In this document: positions 8,595 to 17,994 of the stretch, one piece after another
Layout of the letters: each line of letters starts with the position of its first letter
Position numbering within the stretch: the stretch's first letter is position 1
Origin: Caballeronia glathei
GTDB lineage: Bacteria > Pseudomonadota > Gammaproteobacteria > Burkholderiales > Burkholderiaceae
Direction of reading: 5' to 3'
Assembly (NCBI RefSeq): GCF_000698595.1
Contig: NZ_JFHC01000019.1
Location: 46,790 to 110,789 of the forward strand
DNA: 64,000 bases
Position numbers and translations under genes: made by a program
The notes under the pieces: generated by a model
What the model was told of the DNA's origin: nothing
Database searches by the model: none
What the model saw: only the letters and a program-made list of their open reading frames with translations

Positions 8595-9479
8595 ATGATT
8601 CGAGAGCTCAGAACCCTGATCGCGATTGCGCAGGCCGGTACTTTTTCGGCGGCGGGCGAGCGGCTGGGACTCACGCAATCGGCCGTCAGCGCACAGATGC
8701 ACAAGCTCGAAGAGGAACTCGGCACGCCGCTGTTCGAGCGCTCCCGCCGCACCGCCGCGCTCAACGACACCGGTCATCACGCGCTTGGCGTCGCGCAGGA
8801 GATCGTCGGGCTCTTCGATTCGCTCGTCAGCCGGCCCGCGGCGCAGACGGCCGCGCCGATGCTGCGGGTCGGCGCGATCGCGTCGGTGCAGCCCGTGCTG
8901 CTCACGCGTGCCCTCGCGCTGCTGCGCGAGCGCGTGCCAAACGCGCGGGTGCGTGTGGTGCCCGGGGTGTCGTTGAGTCTGCTCGGCGAACTGAGCGGCG
9001 GCGACCTCGACCTCGCGGTGATGATCAAGCCGCCGTTCGCGCTGCCGCCGGAACTGATGTGGCAGCCGCTCTTGTCCGAGCCCTTCGTGATCGCGTTGCC
9101 GCCGGCGAGCCGGGAGTCCGACTGGCGCGACGCGTTGCGCCACCAGCCGTTCATCCGCTACGACCGGACTTCGTTCGGCGGGCGGCTCGTCGACCAGTTC
9201 CTGCGGCGCAATCGCATCACCGTGAACGAAAGCCTCGAACTCGACGAACTCGACGGCATCATGGGCGCGGTCGAGGCGGGCATTGGCGTCGCACTGGTGC
9301 CGCAGACGCATACGCATCGCCGTGGCCGTTTCGACGTCAGGACGTTGCCGCTCGATGCGCCATCGTTCGTGCGCGAGATCGGCGTGATCGCGTTGCGGCG
9401 AGGCGAGCGCGAACCCGCGGTGCGCATGCTGGCGGACGCGCTCGACGTGATCGCGTCATCGCTCGATGCGCGCAGATAA
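8595..9479 (+). CDS. LysR family transcriptional regulator
   Basis: 294 aa, standard length. The N-terminal winged HTH spans about 1-60 (AGTFSAAGERLGLTQSAVSAQ) and the effector-binding domain about 85-290. No Shine-Dalgarno precedes the ATG and an inverted repeat ends 4 bp before it, so the transcript may be nearly leaderless. Divergent from the VOC protein gene, the classic LysR target arrangement. The next gene (alpha/beta hydrolase) converges on it with 17 bp between stops. Confidence 0.93.
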   Translation: MIRELRTLIAIAQAGTFSAAGERLGLTQSAVSAQMHKLEEELGTPLFERSRRTAALNDTGHHALGVAQEIVGLFDSLVSRPAAQTAAPMLRVGAIASVQPVLLTRALALLRERVPNARVRVVPGVSLSLLGELSGGDLDLAVMIKPPFALPPELMWQPLLSEPFVIALPPASRESDWRDALRHQPFIRYDRTSFGGRLVDQFLRRNRITVNESLELDELDGIMGAVEAGIGVALVPQTHTHRRGRFDVRTLPLDAPSFVREIGVIALRRGEREPAVRMLADALDVIASSLDARR

Positions 9480-9496
9480 GGCGATGACGTGCCGCG

Positions 9497-10285
9497 TCAC
9501 GGACTGGCCGTTTCTGCCGCGATCCGTTCGAGCAGGGACACGAGCCGATCCGGATCGAGCACCATCGCGTCGTGTCCGGTATCGAGGGTTTCGAACTGCC
9601 AGCCGGGCCGCGCGCGCACTCGCTCGCGCACCAGCGCCAGCGTTTCGTACGACGGATTCGCGCAGTGAACGTAGGTGCTGGGCACGCCGTTGCCGAGGGG
9701 ATGGCGCAGCGTCAGCGGCGACAGGTAGGTGGACAACGGATGCGGCGTCTGGCGCCGCCGTACCCAGCCGGCGAGCGGATGGTCTTCCGGAATGCCGGTG
9801 CCGGCCAGGTTGGCGGGTATCGGCATCGCGACGTTCTGACCGCTCCCTGCCACGGCCGCAAGGCGTTCTTCCACGACGTTGCGCGGCAGGACATCCATGG
9901 CCGATTCGCCGCTCTCGACCAGCAGGCTGTCGAGAAACACGAGCGCGCGCAGCGCCCCCGGCTTGCGATCCGCCACGCCGGACGCGACGAGGCCGCCGAA
10001 GCTGTGTCCTACGAGCACGACGTCCTCGAGTTCTTCGGCTTCGAGCAAATTTTCGATATCGGCGATCGATACGTCGAGCGACGTCACCGCGCCGATCAGG
10101 TGACGACGCTCTCCGAGGCCCGTGAGCGTCGGCGCGAACACGGAATGTCCGTGCGCGCGCAAGCGCTCGGCGACGAACCGCCAGCACCAGCCGCCGTGCC
10201 AGGCGCCGTGAATCAGCACGAACGTTGCGGGTCGGGCCGTGCCCGTGGAGCCGTGGACTACATGCGTTGCCGGCAATTCAGCCAT
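9497..10285 (-). CDS. Alpha/beta fold hydrolase (esterase, plant-MeSA-esterase-like type)
   Basis: 262 aa from the ATG at 10285, which has GGAGA about 8 nt upstream; the longer reading to 10330 lacks one. HGAWHGGWCW (26-35) forms the oxyanion region, S95 in GHSFGG is the nucleophile, and the DTGHDAM segment near the C-terminus supplies the histidine. This arrangement is that of the small salicylate-esterase/hydroxynitrile-lyase-like clade found in many Burkholderia. Cytoplasmic, no signal peptide. The substrate is unknown. Confidence 0.88.
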   Translation of the reverse strand: MAELPATHVVHGSTGTARPATFVLIHGAWHGGWCWRFVAERLRAHGHSVFAPTLTGLGERRHLIGAVTSLDVSIADIENLLEAEELEDVVLVGHSFGGLVASGVADRKPGALRALVFLDSLLVESGESAMDVLPRNVVEERLAAVAGSGQNVAMPIPANLAGTGIPEDHPLAGWVRRRQTPHPLSTYLSPLTLRHPLGNGVPSTYVHCANPSYETLALVRERVRARPGWQFETLDTGHDAMVLDPDRLVSLLERIAAETASP

Positions 10286-10346
10286 ATGGGTGTGTCTCCG
10301 CTGGGAAGGCCGTGTCGCGCACGGATGCATCGGACACGCGGCACGG

Positions 10347-10790
10347 CTACTTTTTGATATCGGCCGGAGTATACGTCGCGTACAGCTTCGTATAACCCTT
10401 CGTATCGACGGTTCCTGTCCATCCCTTGGGAAGCGTCACCGCTTCACCGGCGTGGACCACCATGACGGAGCCATCCGCGGAAGTCAGCGTCATGCCGCCC
10501 GAGATGAAGTACAGGAACTCGGTATAGGGGAATCCGTCCGGACCCTTTACTTCCTCGTGAGCCGGACCGGAGCGGAACATGCCGGTCTGAAAGGCCGAGT
10601 CACTGGATGTGAACGTCACGACGTCGGTCGTGGCGTTGCCGTCCTTCTTTTCCTTGACCGCATCGGGCCGGCTGAACATGGCGCCGGCGAGTTCGCCCTT
10701 CGAATCCTTCACGGGCCTGATCGTTTCGGCCGATCCCAGGGCCGGCGCCAATGCGCAGCAAACCATGATGGTGAGCACTTTCCTGTTCAT
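10347..10790 (-). CDS. Exported cupin domain protein
   Basis: 147 aa from the ATG at 10790, which has GAGAAGG just upstream. A signal peptide (MNRKVLTIMVCCALAPALGSAE, cleavage near 21) is followed by a small cupin barrel with the EFLYFISGGMTLTSADG and HAGEAVTLPKGWTG segments that mark cupin motifs 1 and 2. Metal-binding histidines are sparse, so it may not be an enzyme. It lies 61 bp upstream of the hydrolase on the same strand and could share its transcript. Divergent from poxB. Function unknown. Confidence 0.78.
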   Translation of the reverse strand: MNRKVLTIMVCCALAPALGSAETIRPVKDSKGELAGAMFSRPDAVKEKKDGNATTDVVTFTSSDSAFQTGMFRSGPAHEEVKGPDGFPYTEFLYFISGGMTLTSADGSVMVVHAGEAVTLPKGWTGTVDTKGYTKLYATYTPADIKK

Positions 10791-11098
10791 GAACCTTCTC
10801 TCAAGCATTTTCTTCCGGAACAGCCGCTGATTGGCGAATGAGCGGCACGGCGACCCTGCATTGCGCACAACGTCTTGCTCACTTTAGCCTGTTGCCCGCA
10901 ACGGCGCTCATATCGACCCGGATCGGTGCAAATGTTTTCAGACGTGTTTCAGGACATTTTGCCGACACTCGCCTAGCATTGTGTGGTCGCGGCCACCCGT
11001 GCCGGAACCGGCCCGGGCGGCTTCTTCGATCAGGCCGCATGCGTCCGGATGAGTCGGCGCCCGGCCGGTACTCATCTCTTTGCGAAAAGGAGCAGAGC
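10791..11098. other. Intergenic spacer between cupin gene and poxB
   Basis: 308 bp between divergent genes. No convincing coding sequence on either strand. It must hold both promoters, but no hexamer pair stands out. Confidence 0.5.
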
Positions 11099-12820
11099 AT
11101 GGCCAGGAACACCATTGCGGCATATCTCGCGGACACGCTTGCAGCGGCAGGCGTCGAGCGCATCTGGGGCGTGACGGGCGACAGCCTGAACGGGCTCGCA
11201 TACAGCCTCGATCAGGTCGGCTCGATCCGCTGGATGCACACGCGCCACGAGGAAGCCGCCGCTTTCGCGGCCGGCGCCGATGCCGCTTCGACAGGGCGCC
11301 TCGCGGTGTGCGCGGGCAGTTGCGGACCCGGCAACCTGCATCTGATCAATGGCCTGTTCGACTGTCATCGCAATCATCAGCCGGTGCTCGCGATCGCCGC
11401 GCATATTCCGTCGACCGAAGTCGGGCTCGGCTACTTTCAGGAAACGCACCCGCAGGAGCTCTTCAAGGAGTGCAGCCACTTCGTCGAGCTGGTGTCGTCG
11501 GCGGCGCAGTTTCCGCGCGTGCTCGCGCGCGCCATGCGCACCGCGATCGAGGAGCGCGGCGTCGCGGTGATCGTCCTGCCGGGCGACGTGGCATTGAGCG
11601 AAGGTCCCGCTGAAAAGCCGTCGTGGACGGAAAGCGCGCCGTCGGCAATCCTGCCGGCGGACGTCGATCTCGACCGGCTCGCGGCGCTTCTGAACGAATC
11701 GGATGCGGTCACGATCATGTGCGGCAGCGGCGTGCAGGGCGCGCATGACGAAGTGGTCGCGCTCGCCGATACGCTCGCCGCGCCCGTGGTCCACGCGCTG
11801 CGCGGCAAGCCGTACATCGAATACGACAATCCGTTCGACGTCGGCATGACCGGGCTGATCGGCTTCAGTTCGGGCTACCACGCGATGATGTCGTGCGACA
11901 CGCTGCTGCTGCTCGGCTGTGACTTCCCGTATCGGGCGTTCTATCCGGCCGACGCGAAGATCATCCAGATCGACTGGAAGGGCTCGCAGCTCGGCCATCG
12001 CGCGCCGCTTGCGCTCGGACTGGTCGGCACGGTCCGGGAGACGGTCGCCGCGACGCTGCCCAGGCTCCAGCGCAAGACCGACCGGGGTTTTCTCGACAAC
12101 GCGCGGCGGCACTACGTTTCGGCGCGCAAGGGACTGGACGACCTCGCGACGCCGTCAGGGCCGGGCCGCCCGATTCACCCGCAATATCTGGCGAAGCTCA
12201 TCGATGAAGCCGCGAGCGACGATGCGATCTTCACGGTGGACGTCGGCACGCCGACGCTGTGGGCGGCGCGCTACCTGACGATGAACGGCAAGCGGCAGCT
12301 GCACGGCTCGTTCAATCACGGCTCGATGGCGAACGCGATGCCACAGGCTCTCGGCGCGCAAGGCGCTCATCCGGGGCGGCAGGTCGTGTCGATGTCCGGC
12401 GACGGCGGCTTGTCGATGCTGCTCGGCGATCTGCTCACCGCCCGGCAGCTCGAATTGCCGATCAAGGTGGTGGTGTTCAACAACAGCCTGCTCGGCTTCG
12501 TCTCGATGGAGCTGAAGGCGGGCGGCTATCTCGACACCAACGTGGATCTCGCCAAGACCGATTTCGCCGCCATCGCGCAGGGCGCGGGCATCTTCGGCAT
12601 CCGCGTCGAGGCATCGGAGGACGTGGCGGGGGCGCTGCAGCAGGCGTTCGCCCACGACGGCCCGGCGCTCGTCGATGTCGTGACGTCGAAGCACGAGCTC
12701 GCCATGCCGCCGACGCTCGAAGCCGCGCAGGTCAAGGGCTTCAGCCTCTACATGATGCGCGCGATCCTCAACGGCCGGGGCGACGAGATCGTCGAACTCG
12801 CCCGGACGAATCTGCGTTAG
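11099..12820 (+). CDS. poxB: Pyruvate dehydrogenase (quinone) / pyruvate oxidase, ThDP-dependent
   Basis: 573 aa from the ATG at 11099 (AAAAGGAG 7 nt upstream), almost exactly the length of E. coli PoxB (572). E51 in the [14 protein letters not shown] segment is the glutamate that activates thiamine diphosphate. The ThDP-binding motif is SGDGG..., ending in FNNS at about 441-471. Three-domain PYR/FAD-binding/PP architecture. Expected reaction: pyruvate to acetate and CO2 with electrons to ubiquinone at the membrane. Typically a stationary-phase enzyme. Related ThDP enzymes such as acetolactate synthase cannot be fully excluded, but length and sequence favour PoxB. Confidence 0.88.
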   Translation: MARNTIAAYLADTLAAAGVERIWGVTGDSLNGLAYSLDQVGSIRWMHTRHEEAAAFAAGADAASTGRLAVCAGSCGPGNLHLINGLFDCHRNHQPVLAIAAHIPSTEVGLGYFQETHPQELFKECSHFVELVSSAAQFPRVLARAMRTAIEERGVAVIVLPGDVALSEGPAEKPSWTESAPSAILPADVDLDRLAALLNESDAVTIMCGSGVQGAHDEVVALADTLAAPVVHALRGKPYIEYDNPFDVGMTGLIGFSSGYHAMMSCDTLLLLGCDFPYRAFYPADAKIIQIDWKGSQLGHRAPLALGLVGTVRETVAATLPRLQRKTDRGFLDNARRHYVSARKGLDDLATPSGPGRPIHPQYLAKLIDEAASDDAIFTVDVGTPTLWAARYLTMNGKRQLHGSFNHGSMANAMPQALGAQGAHPGRQVVSMSGDGGLSMLLGDLLTARQLELPIKVVVFNNSLLGFVSMELKAGGYLDTNVDLAKTDFAAIAQGAGIFGIRVEASEDVAGALQQAFAHDGPALVDVVTSKHELAMPPTLEAAQVKGFSLYMMRAILNGRGDEIVELARTNLR

Positions 12821-13199
12821 GCGCGCAGCGGCCCCGGCGGGCCCACTCTGCCTGCCGGGCGCTCGCCGCACTTGCGCGGCGCGTCGAGCGGCGCCCGCAA
12901 GAAGCCGGCGTGCACCACAAAGGTGCGAACCACTCGTGCGGGTGCGGGGGATGCCGTGCCTGCACTTCGGGAACCTCGGGCCCGCCCGGGCAAGGATTTT
13001 GGAAGTATTAAGATAAAATGACTTCCCCGTCCCCCGGGCTCGCGCATGAACACGTTCCGATCGAAAGCACCGGCTGCCGGTATGCCCGAATGTCATGTGT
13101 CCGGGCGAAGTGTTGACGGATGCGCTCCGGTTCGGGTCAACGAATGCCATCTTCGAACGCCTATGTCCAAGCTGCGCCGATTCGTTTCCCTCATTTGCC
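12821..13199. other. Spacer between poxB and the PAS kinase
   Basis: About 380 bp with no clear gene. It contains GC-rich partial hairpins just after poxB and a GGAAGT/ACTTCC inverted repeat (13001-13026, 14-nt AT-rich loop) that could be a regulatory site. An in-frame ATG at 13095 would extend the next gene into this stretch by 35 residues. Confidence 0.45.
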
Positions 13200-14738
13200 A
13201 TGCTCATGCCGTCTGACCCGGCCGTGCTGAAGGATCGCCATAGCCGGCGCATCTCGCGCGCCGTGGGCCGCGACGCGCGCGTCGTATCGGTGCTTGCCGC
13301 GCTCATTGCGCTCGCGGTGTTCCTGATCGACTCGCTGACGCCGCTCGATATCGCGATCGCCGTGCTCTATGTCGTCGTGGTGCTGCTGGTCTCCTCGACC
13401 GGCAATCGCCCTGCGACGATCGCCACCGCGTGGGGCTGCGTGATCCTGACGCTGTTCGCGTTCCTGATGTCGCACACCGAGCAGTATTCCGGCGGCGCGA
13501 TCGCGCGGTGCGTGGTGAGCCTGCTCGCGATCGCGACGACTTCGGTCCTCTCGCTGAGAAACCAGGCCGCCACGGCCTCCTTGCACGAGCATATTCAGGA
13601 GCGCATGCAGGCCGAGCAGGCGCTGGAGCGCAGCGAGGCGTTCCTGCTGGATGCGCAGCGCCTGAGCCGCACCGCCAGCATTGCGACGAGCCTGCCCGAA
13701 GGAACGATGTGGTGGTCCGACGAGGCGTATCGCATCTTCGAATACCCGCGCGATGTCGAGCCGTCGCTCGAAGCGGTCCTCGCACGTACGCATCGCGACG
13801 ATCTCGCGAGCGTGCGCGGCGTGCGTGAACAGGCGCTCGCGGGCGCGCCGCTGATCGACCTCGAACACCGGCTCGCGATGCCCGATGGCCGCGTGAAGTA
13901 CGTGCATTTCGTCACGCATCTCGTGAGGTCGCAAACGGGGGGCACCGAGTACGTCGGCGCGCTGATGGACATCACGGAAACGAAGGTCGCTCAGGAGGCG
14001 CTCGCGCGGTCCACCGCCGAACTCGCGCACGTGACGCGGATCACCATGCTCGGCGAACTGGCCGCTTCGATTGCGCACGAGGTCACGCAGCCGATCGCGG
14101 CCATCGTCACCAACGGCGACGCGTCATTGCGCTGGCTGAATCGCCCAAGCCCGGACCTGATGGAAGTGCAGCAGTCGATCACGCAGATGATCCGCGATGC
14201 GAAGCGCGCGAGCGATGTCATCCAGCAGATTCGTTCGATGGCGAAGAAGCGCGACCCCTTGCCCGCGACGCTCGATCTCAACGAGATCGTCGAGCAATCG
14301 ATCGAACTGGTGCGGCGCGAACTGGACCGTCACCGGGTTCATGTGGAGATCGACTTCATGACGCCTTCGCTTGCCGTGTGTTGCGACCGGGTGCAGTTGC
14401 AGCAGGTGCTGATCAACCTGATCATGAACGGCGCGCAGGCCATGGGCGATTCGGGCGGACCGCGCAGGGTCCGGATCGCCACGCGCCGCTTCGACGAACT
14501 GCATGCGCAGATCGTCGTGCAGGACTCGGGCACGGGGATCAGCGAGGAAAACGCGAGCCGGCTGTTCGCCGCGTTCTTTACGACGAAAGCCGAAGGCATG
14601 GGAATCGGGTTGTCGATCTGCCGGTCGATCGTCGAGGCGCATGGCGGGCGCATCTGGGCCGAATCGCCAGAAGAAGGCGGCGCCATGCTCCTGTTCACGC
14701 TGCCCATCGCCCACCCCGGCGTGCCGGGCGTCCTCTGA
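13200..14738 (+). CDS. Membrane-bound PAS-domain sensor histidine kinase
   Basis: 512 aa from ATG 13200, or 547 from ATG 13095; neither has a good Shine-Dalgarno. Three or four hydrophobic segments lie near residues 22-120, then a PAS/PAC module (about 145-260, ending YVGALMDITETK), the HisKA dimerisation box with phospho-acceptor H293 (SIAHEVTQP), and HATPase motifs (QQVLINLIMNGAQAM, DSGTGIS, GMGIGLSIC). It resembles FixL-type kinases acting through FixJ-family receivers. A receiver-only protein lies 1.2 kb downstream on the same strand and is a plausible partner. The signal is unknown. Confidence 0.9.
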   Translation: MLMPSDPAVLKDRHSRRISRAVGRDARVVSVLAALIALAVFLIDSLTPLDIAIAVLYVVVVLLVSSTGNRPATIATAWGCVILTLFAFLMSHTEQYSGGAIARCVVSLLAIATTSVLSLRNQAATASLHEHIQERMQAEQALERSEAFLLDAQRLSRTASIATSLPEGTMWWSDEAYRIFEYPRDVEPSLEAVLARTHRDDLASVRGVREQALAGAPLIDLEHRLAMPDGRVKYVHFVTHLVRSQTGGTEYVGALMDITETKVAQEALARSTAELAHVTRITMLGELAASIAHEVTQPIAAIVTNGDASLRWLNRPSPDLMEVQQSITQMIRDAKRASDVIQQIRSMAKKRDPLPATLDLNEIVEQSIELVRRELDRHRVHVEIDFMTPSLAVCCDRVQLQQVLINLIMNGAQAMGDSGGPRRVRIATRRFDELHAQIVVQDSGTGISEENASRLFAAFFTTKAEGMGIGLSICRSIVEAHGGRIWAESPEEGGAMLLFTLPIAHPGVPGVL

Positions 14739-14766
14739 ACGCTTGAACGCGGCGCGCCGCGGCCCG

Positions 14767-15024
14767 CTACGTTGCGTGAGTCCTGTTCAACGCGGACAGT
14801 GCACGCGCCATCGCATAAGCAGCGTGGATCGCACATTCGAATGAGTCGTCGTCGGCGAGGCACCTGCCGTCGAGCGCGATGCGCCAGCGTCCGCCGTCGT
14901 ACTCGCAGGCGAGACGCCGGTCGCCCATCAAATCCGCATACCAGCGCTCGACCCTCGTCTTTGCGAGAGCGCTCGCCTGCGCATGGCGCGTGGGCATGTC
15001 GTGGCGTCGTGTGATATCGATCAT
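14767..15024 (-). CDS. Small conserved-looking hypothetical protein
   Basis: 85 aa from the ATG at 15024, preceded by GAGGTCTCCG. Acidic and mixed composition, no signal peptide or membrane segment, one aromatic cluster (VERWYADLMG) and an ACEYDGGRWRIALDGR stretch that looks like a small beta-hairpin domain. It lies tail to tail with the sensor kinase. I do not recognise the family. Good ribosome site and normal codon use support a real gene. Confidence 0.6.
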   Translation of the reverse strand: MIDITRRHDMPTRHAQASALAKTRVERWYADLMGDRRLACEYDGGRWRIALDGRCLADDDSFECAIHAAYAMARALSALNRTHAT

Positions 15025-15071
15025 CGGAGACCTCGGTTCTTTTGCGTGATCCGGGAAGCCGGAAAGGGGCA

Positions 15072-15404
15072 TCACGTCCAGTATTTCGCGTCGTCGACCG
15101 TCCGGCAGAAGCCGCTCACGCAAGCCGGCGAACGGTGCCTTGCCGGCTCATCGCGTCTTCCGTCGCGTCGGACATATCCCGACATGGAGATGCGCCGGTT
15201 TCCCGGCGGCTCTGCTGTTGCGGGCTCAGGCGAGTCGGTGCTGTCCAGTGCAAACCGTTCGAGCGGCAACTGCGTGTCGCGGCCGAGGTCACTGAACGTC
15301 TGCTGATATCCCGGCCCGCTCATCGCGCTCCACGCGACAACCGCAACGCATGCGGACACCGCCAGAGTCCCGGTTCGAAACCATCGTGATTTCATCGCAT
15401 GCAT
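15072..15404 (-). CDS. Hypothetical membrane-anchored or exported small protein
   Basis: 110 aa from the ATG at 15404, with GGAGAG about 8 nt upstream; ATG 15395 is an alternative. A basic start (KSRWFR) and a hydrophobic stretch at about 9-27 act as a signal anchor; the remainder is hydrophilic and proline/arginine-rich with two cysteines near the C-terminus (ACVSGFCR). No family recognised. It sits 47 bp upstream of the 85-aa gene on the same strand, so both may form a small operon between the kinase and the receiver protein. Confidence 0.5.
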   Translation of the reverse strand: MHAMKSRWFRTGTLAVSACVAVVAWSAMSGPGYQQTFSDLGRDTQLPLERFALDSTDSPEPATAEPPGNRRISMSGYVRRDGRRDEPARHRSPACVSGFCRTVDDAKYWT

Positions 15405-15944
15405 GATGTGCTCTCCGGGTCTATGGCCAGGGCCGCGCAACGTGAGCGGCGGGTCGGTTTCGCGGCCATATGGGCCACAATGACCTCAGCATAGAAGAGT
15501 CGGCGGCGCCGGACTATTCTACGAACGAATCGGGGCGCTACCGGCGCGCATGACGGCGCTATACGAAAGTGTGATGCCGCGCCCGGACGCCGTTTTCCGG
15601 GGCTCGTCCGATGCGCCGCCCGAGCACGCCTTCTTCGAGGCATCCGCGCCGCGGGGCGCCTGCGCAAGGCGGCCGACACCATATCTTCGGATACTGGTTT
15701 CGCATCGCCGCCCTGTCTACGATGGCTCTGACGATGCTGGTGGTGCCCGTGAGCGGCTGAAACGCGCAAAAGGAAGGATGCGCGGGCAGCCCTGTGCGCA
15801 CGGCCTGCGACCGGATACGCCTGCGTGCGGGCATGTGATGACAATGACATCTGCTGCATCGAGGTGACGCGCACGAACGGCCTCGCTTATATCGCGCCCG
15901 ATGGTTCCTGATGGCACTGCGGCGCAACTGGAGTTTTGGCAGCT
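15405..15944. other. Intergenic region upstream of the receiver protein
   Basis: 540 bp. Open frames on both strands here are arginine- and cysteine-rich, lack ribosome sites and do not look like proteins. It presumably holds the divergent promoters; none could be assigned. Confidence 0.5.
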
Positions 15945-16310
15945 ATGAGCCTTATATCGATCGTGGACGATGACGCCTCAGTGCGAAGCGGTATCGAGAA
16001 TCTGCTGAAGGCCGTGGGGTACGCGACCATGTCGTTTGCATCAGGAGAGGAGTTCCTCGCCTCTCCGCACGTCGACGATGCGTTGTGCGTGTTGCTCGAT
16101 CTGAGAATGCGGGGCATGCAGGGCCTCGAAGTGCAGCGGCAGCTGAACGCGGAGCACAGGCGCATCCCGGTGGTATTCATCTCGGCGCACGCCGACGACA
16201 ACACCGTCGAGCGTGCGCTCCAGCATGGCGCGATTGGTTTCGTGCGCAAGCCGTTTGCGGAAGACAAGCTGCTCTGCCTGATCGAGCTTGCGATTGGACG
16301 CAATGCGTAG
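15945..16310 (+). CDS. Receiver-only response regulator (FixJ-type receiver)
   Basis: 121 aa from the ATG at 15945, with GGAG 11 nt upstream. A complete CheY-like receiver: acidic pocket D8-D10, phospho-acceptor D52 (LLDLRMRGMQG), T/S at FISAHAD and K at VRKPF. The sequence style is FixJ/NarL-like, but translation stops right after the receiver, so the LuxR-type DNA-binding domain of FixJ proteins is absent. It may act through protein contacts or as a phosphate sink for the PAS kinase at 13200-14738. No frameshifted HTH is apparent downstream. Confidence 0.85.
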   Translation: MSLISIVDDDASVRSGIENLLKAVGYATMSFASGEEFLASPHVDDALCVLLDLRMRGMQGLEVQRQLNAEHRRIPVVFISAHADDNTVERALQHGAIGFVRKPFAEDKLLCLIELAIGRNA

Positions 16311-16438
16311 CCGAACGCGGGCACTTTCCTGTCATTTTTTCGTAATGACTGAGTAACCGCCTCGTTGCAGCCCGCTCCGTAGACTGGCATCACGTTGTAC
16401 CCAAAACCGTTCACGTGATGTCCTTTCAAGGAGTTGCC

Positions 16439-17212
16439 ATGCGTTTTCCCAAGCTTCGCGCCGCCGCAGCACACGCCGCCGCCGCCCTGTGCCTTTTCAC
16501 CGCCGCCGCGGCGCCTGCCTTCGCAGCACCGGTGAAGAACATCGTGCTGGTCCACGGCGCCTTTGTGGATGGAGGAGGGTGGCGCCCCGTCTATGACATT
16601 CTCACGAAGGACGGCTACAAGGTCACGCTCGTGCAGGAGCCGCTGACGTCGTTCGGCGAAGACGTCACCGCCACGAAGCGGGTGCTGGCTACCCTCGACG
16701 GCCCGTGCGTTCTGGTGGGCCACAGCTATGGTGGCGCGATCATCACGGAAGCGGGCAACGACGATCACGTGAAGTCGCTCGTCTACATCGCCGCGCATGC
16801 ACTCGACGTCGGCGAAACCGAAGCGAGCAATGGCAAGAAGTATCCGAACTCGACGAAGGCCGTCGTGAAGACGCCGGACAACTTCCTGTATCTGAATCCC
16901 GCCGACTATCCGTCCGACTTTGCCGCCGACCTGCCGCGCGCACAGGCGGAATTCGAGGCCCACGCGCAGATGCCGACCTCCGCGTCCGTGTTCACCGCGC
17001 AGATCCCCGATCCGGCATGGAAGACCAAGCCGAGCTGGTATATGGTCGCGAAGGCGGACAAGATCATCAATCCGGACCTCGAGCGCATGTACGCGGCGCG
17101 CGCACACTCGCATACGGTGGAAATTGACGGCGCGAGTCACTCGGTGTATGAATCACATCCGCAGGAAGTGGCCGCGCTGATCGAACAGGCGGCACAACAG
17201 TCGGGCCAATAA
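16439..17212 (+). CDS. Secreted alpha/beta hydrolase (EstC-like)
   Basis: 257 aa with a strong AAGGAG site before the ATG at 16439. A signal peptide (about 1-29, ending APAFAA) is followed by NIVLVHGAFVDGGGW, nucleophile S96 in GHSYGG, and a C-terminal HSVYESHP segment carrying the histidine. Same clade as the hydrolase at 9497-10285 but exported to the periplasm. Such proteins are often stress-induced in Burkholderia. It stands alone between two regulatory genes. Substrate unknown. Confidence 0.87.
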   Translation: MRFPKLRAAAAHAAAALCLFTAAAAPAFAAPVKNIVLVHGAFVDGGGWRPVYDILTKDGYKVTLVQEPLTSFGEDVTATKRVLATLDGPCVLVGHSYGGAIITEAGNDDHVKSLVYIAAHALDVGETEASNGKKYPNSTKAVVKTPDNFLYLNPADYPSDFAADLPRAQAEFEAHAQMPTSASVFTAQIPDPAWKTKPSWYMVAKADKIINPDLERMYAARAHSHTVEIDGASHSVYESHPQEVAALIEQAAQQSGQ

Positions 17213-17319
17213 CGGCGGGTCCTGCGCCGCGATGCATCGGCTCGTGACCGGGAGTCGGCCCTTGCCGGGCAACTTCCCGGACACGAGGTGTCCAGGCGAA
17301 ACTGTGACGATACGGCGAT

Positions 17320-17994
17320 ATGAGAATCCTGGTCATCGAAGACGAAGCAAAGACAGGTGAATACCTGCACAACGGCTTGACGGAAGCGGGTTATGTCGTC
17401 GACGTGGCCGCCAACGGCATCGACGGTTTGCATCTGGCGAATGAAATGCAATATGACCTGATTCTGCTCGATGTGATGATGCCGGAGATGAATGGCTGGA
17501 CCGTCATGCAGAAGCTGGGCGCGCGCAGCAAGACGCCGGTGTTGTTTCTCAGCGCGCGCGGCACGCTCGAAGACAGGCTGAAGGGTCTCGACCTGGGCGC
17601 CGACGACTACCTCGTCAAGCCGTTTTCGTTCGCCGAACTGCTCGCGCGCATCCGCATCATTCTGCGCCGGGGGCAGCCGCAGACACAGGACGAGGTGCTG
17701 GAAGCAGGCGATCTGCGCATCGACGTCCCCAAGCGGCGCGTCGAACGCGGCGGCACGCGCATCACGCTCACCAACAAGGAGTTCAATCTCCTGCTGTTCT
17801 TCGTGCAGCATCAGGGGCAGGTGCTGTCCCGCGCGCTCATTGCGTCGCGTGTGTGGGACATGAATTTCGACAGCGACAGCAACGTCGTGGATGTCGCGGT
17901 GCGCCGGTTGCGGCAGAAGATCGACGATCCATTCGCTGTGCGCCTGATCCATACGGTGCACGGCGTCGGCTACCGCTGCGAGCACGAAGCATGA
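17320..17994 (+). CDS. OmpR-family response regulator, heavy-metal type (CopR/IrlR-like)
   Basis: 224 aa. Receiver with phospho-acceptor D51 ([14 protein letters not shown]) and a C-terminal winged helix (about 125-222) ending [13 protein letters not shown], typical of the CusR/CopR/IrlR group. The stop overlaps the start of the kinase gene by ATGA, so the pair is co-translated. Probably senses metal or another envelope signal through its partner; no metal-efflux genes lie adjacent. Confidence 0.9.
   Translation: MRILVIEDEAKTGEYLHNGLTEAGYVVDVAANGIDGLHLANEMQYDLILLDVMMPEMNGWTVMQKLGARSKTPVLFLSARGTLEDRLKGLDLGADDYLVKPFSFAELLARIRIILRRGQPQTQDEVLEAGDLRIDVPKRRVERGGTRITLTNKEFNLLLFFVQHQGQVLSRALIASRVWDMNFDSDSNVVDVAVRRLRQKIDDPFAVRLIHTVHGVGYRCEHEA

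Noticed and set aside
15550..15927. Frames on both strands upstream of the receiver gene as missing signalling genes
   Set aside because: Composition is Arg/Cys/His-rich and low in hydrophobic patterning; no domain recognised.
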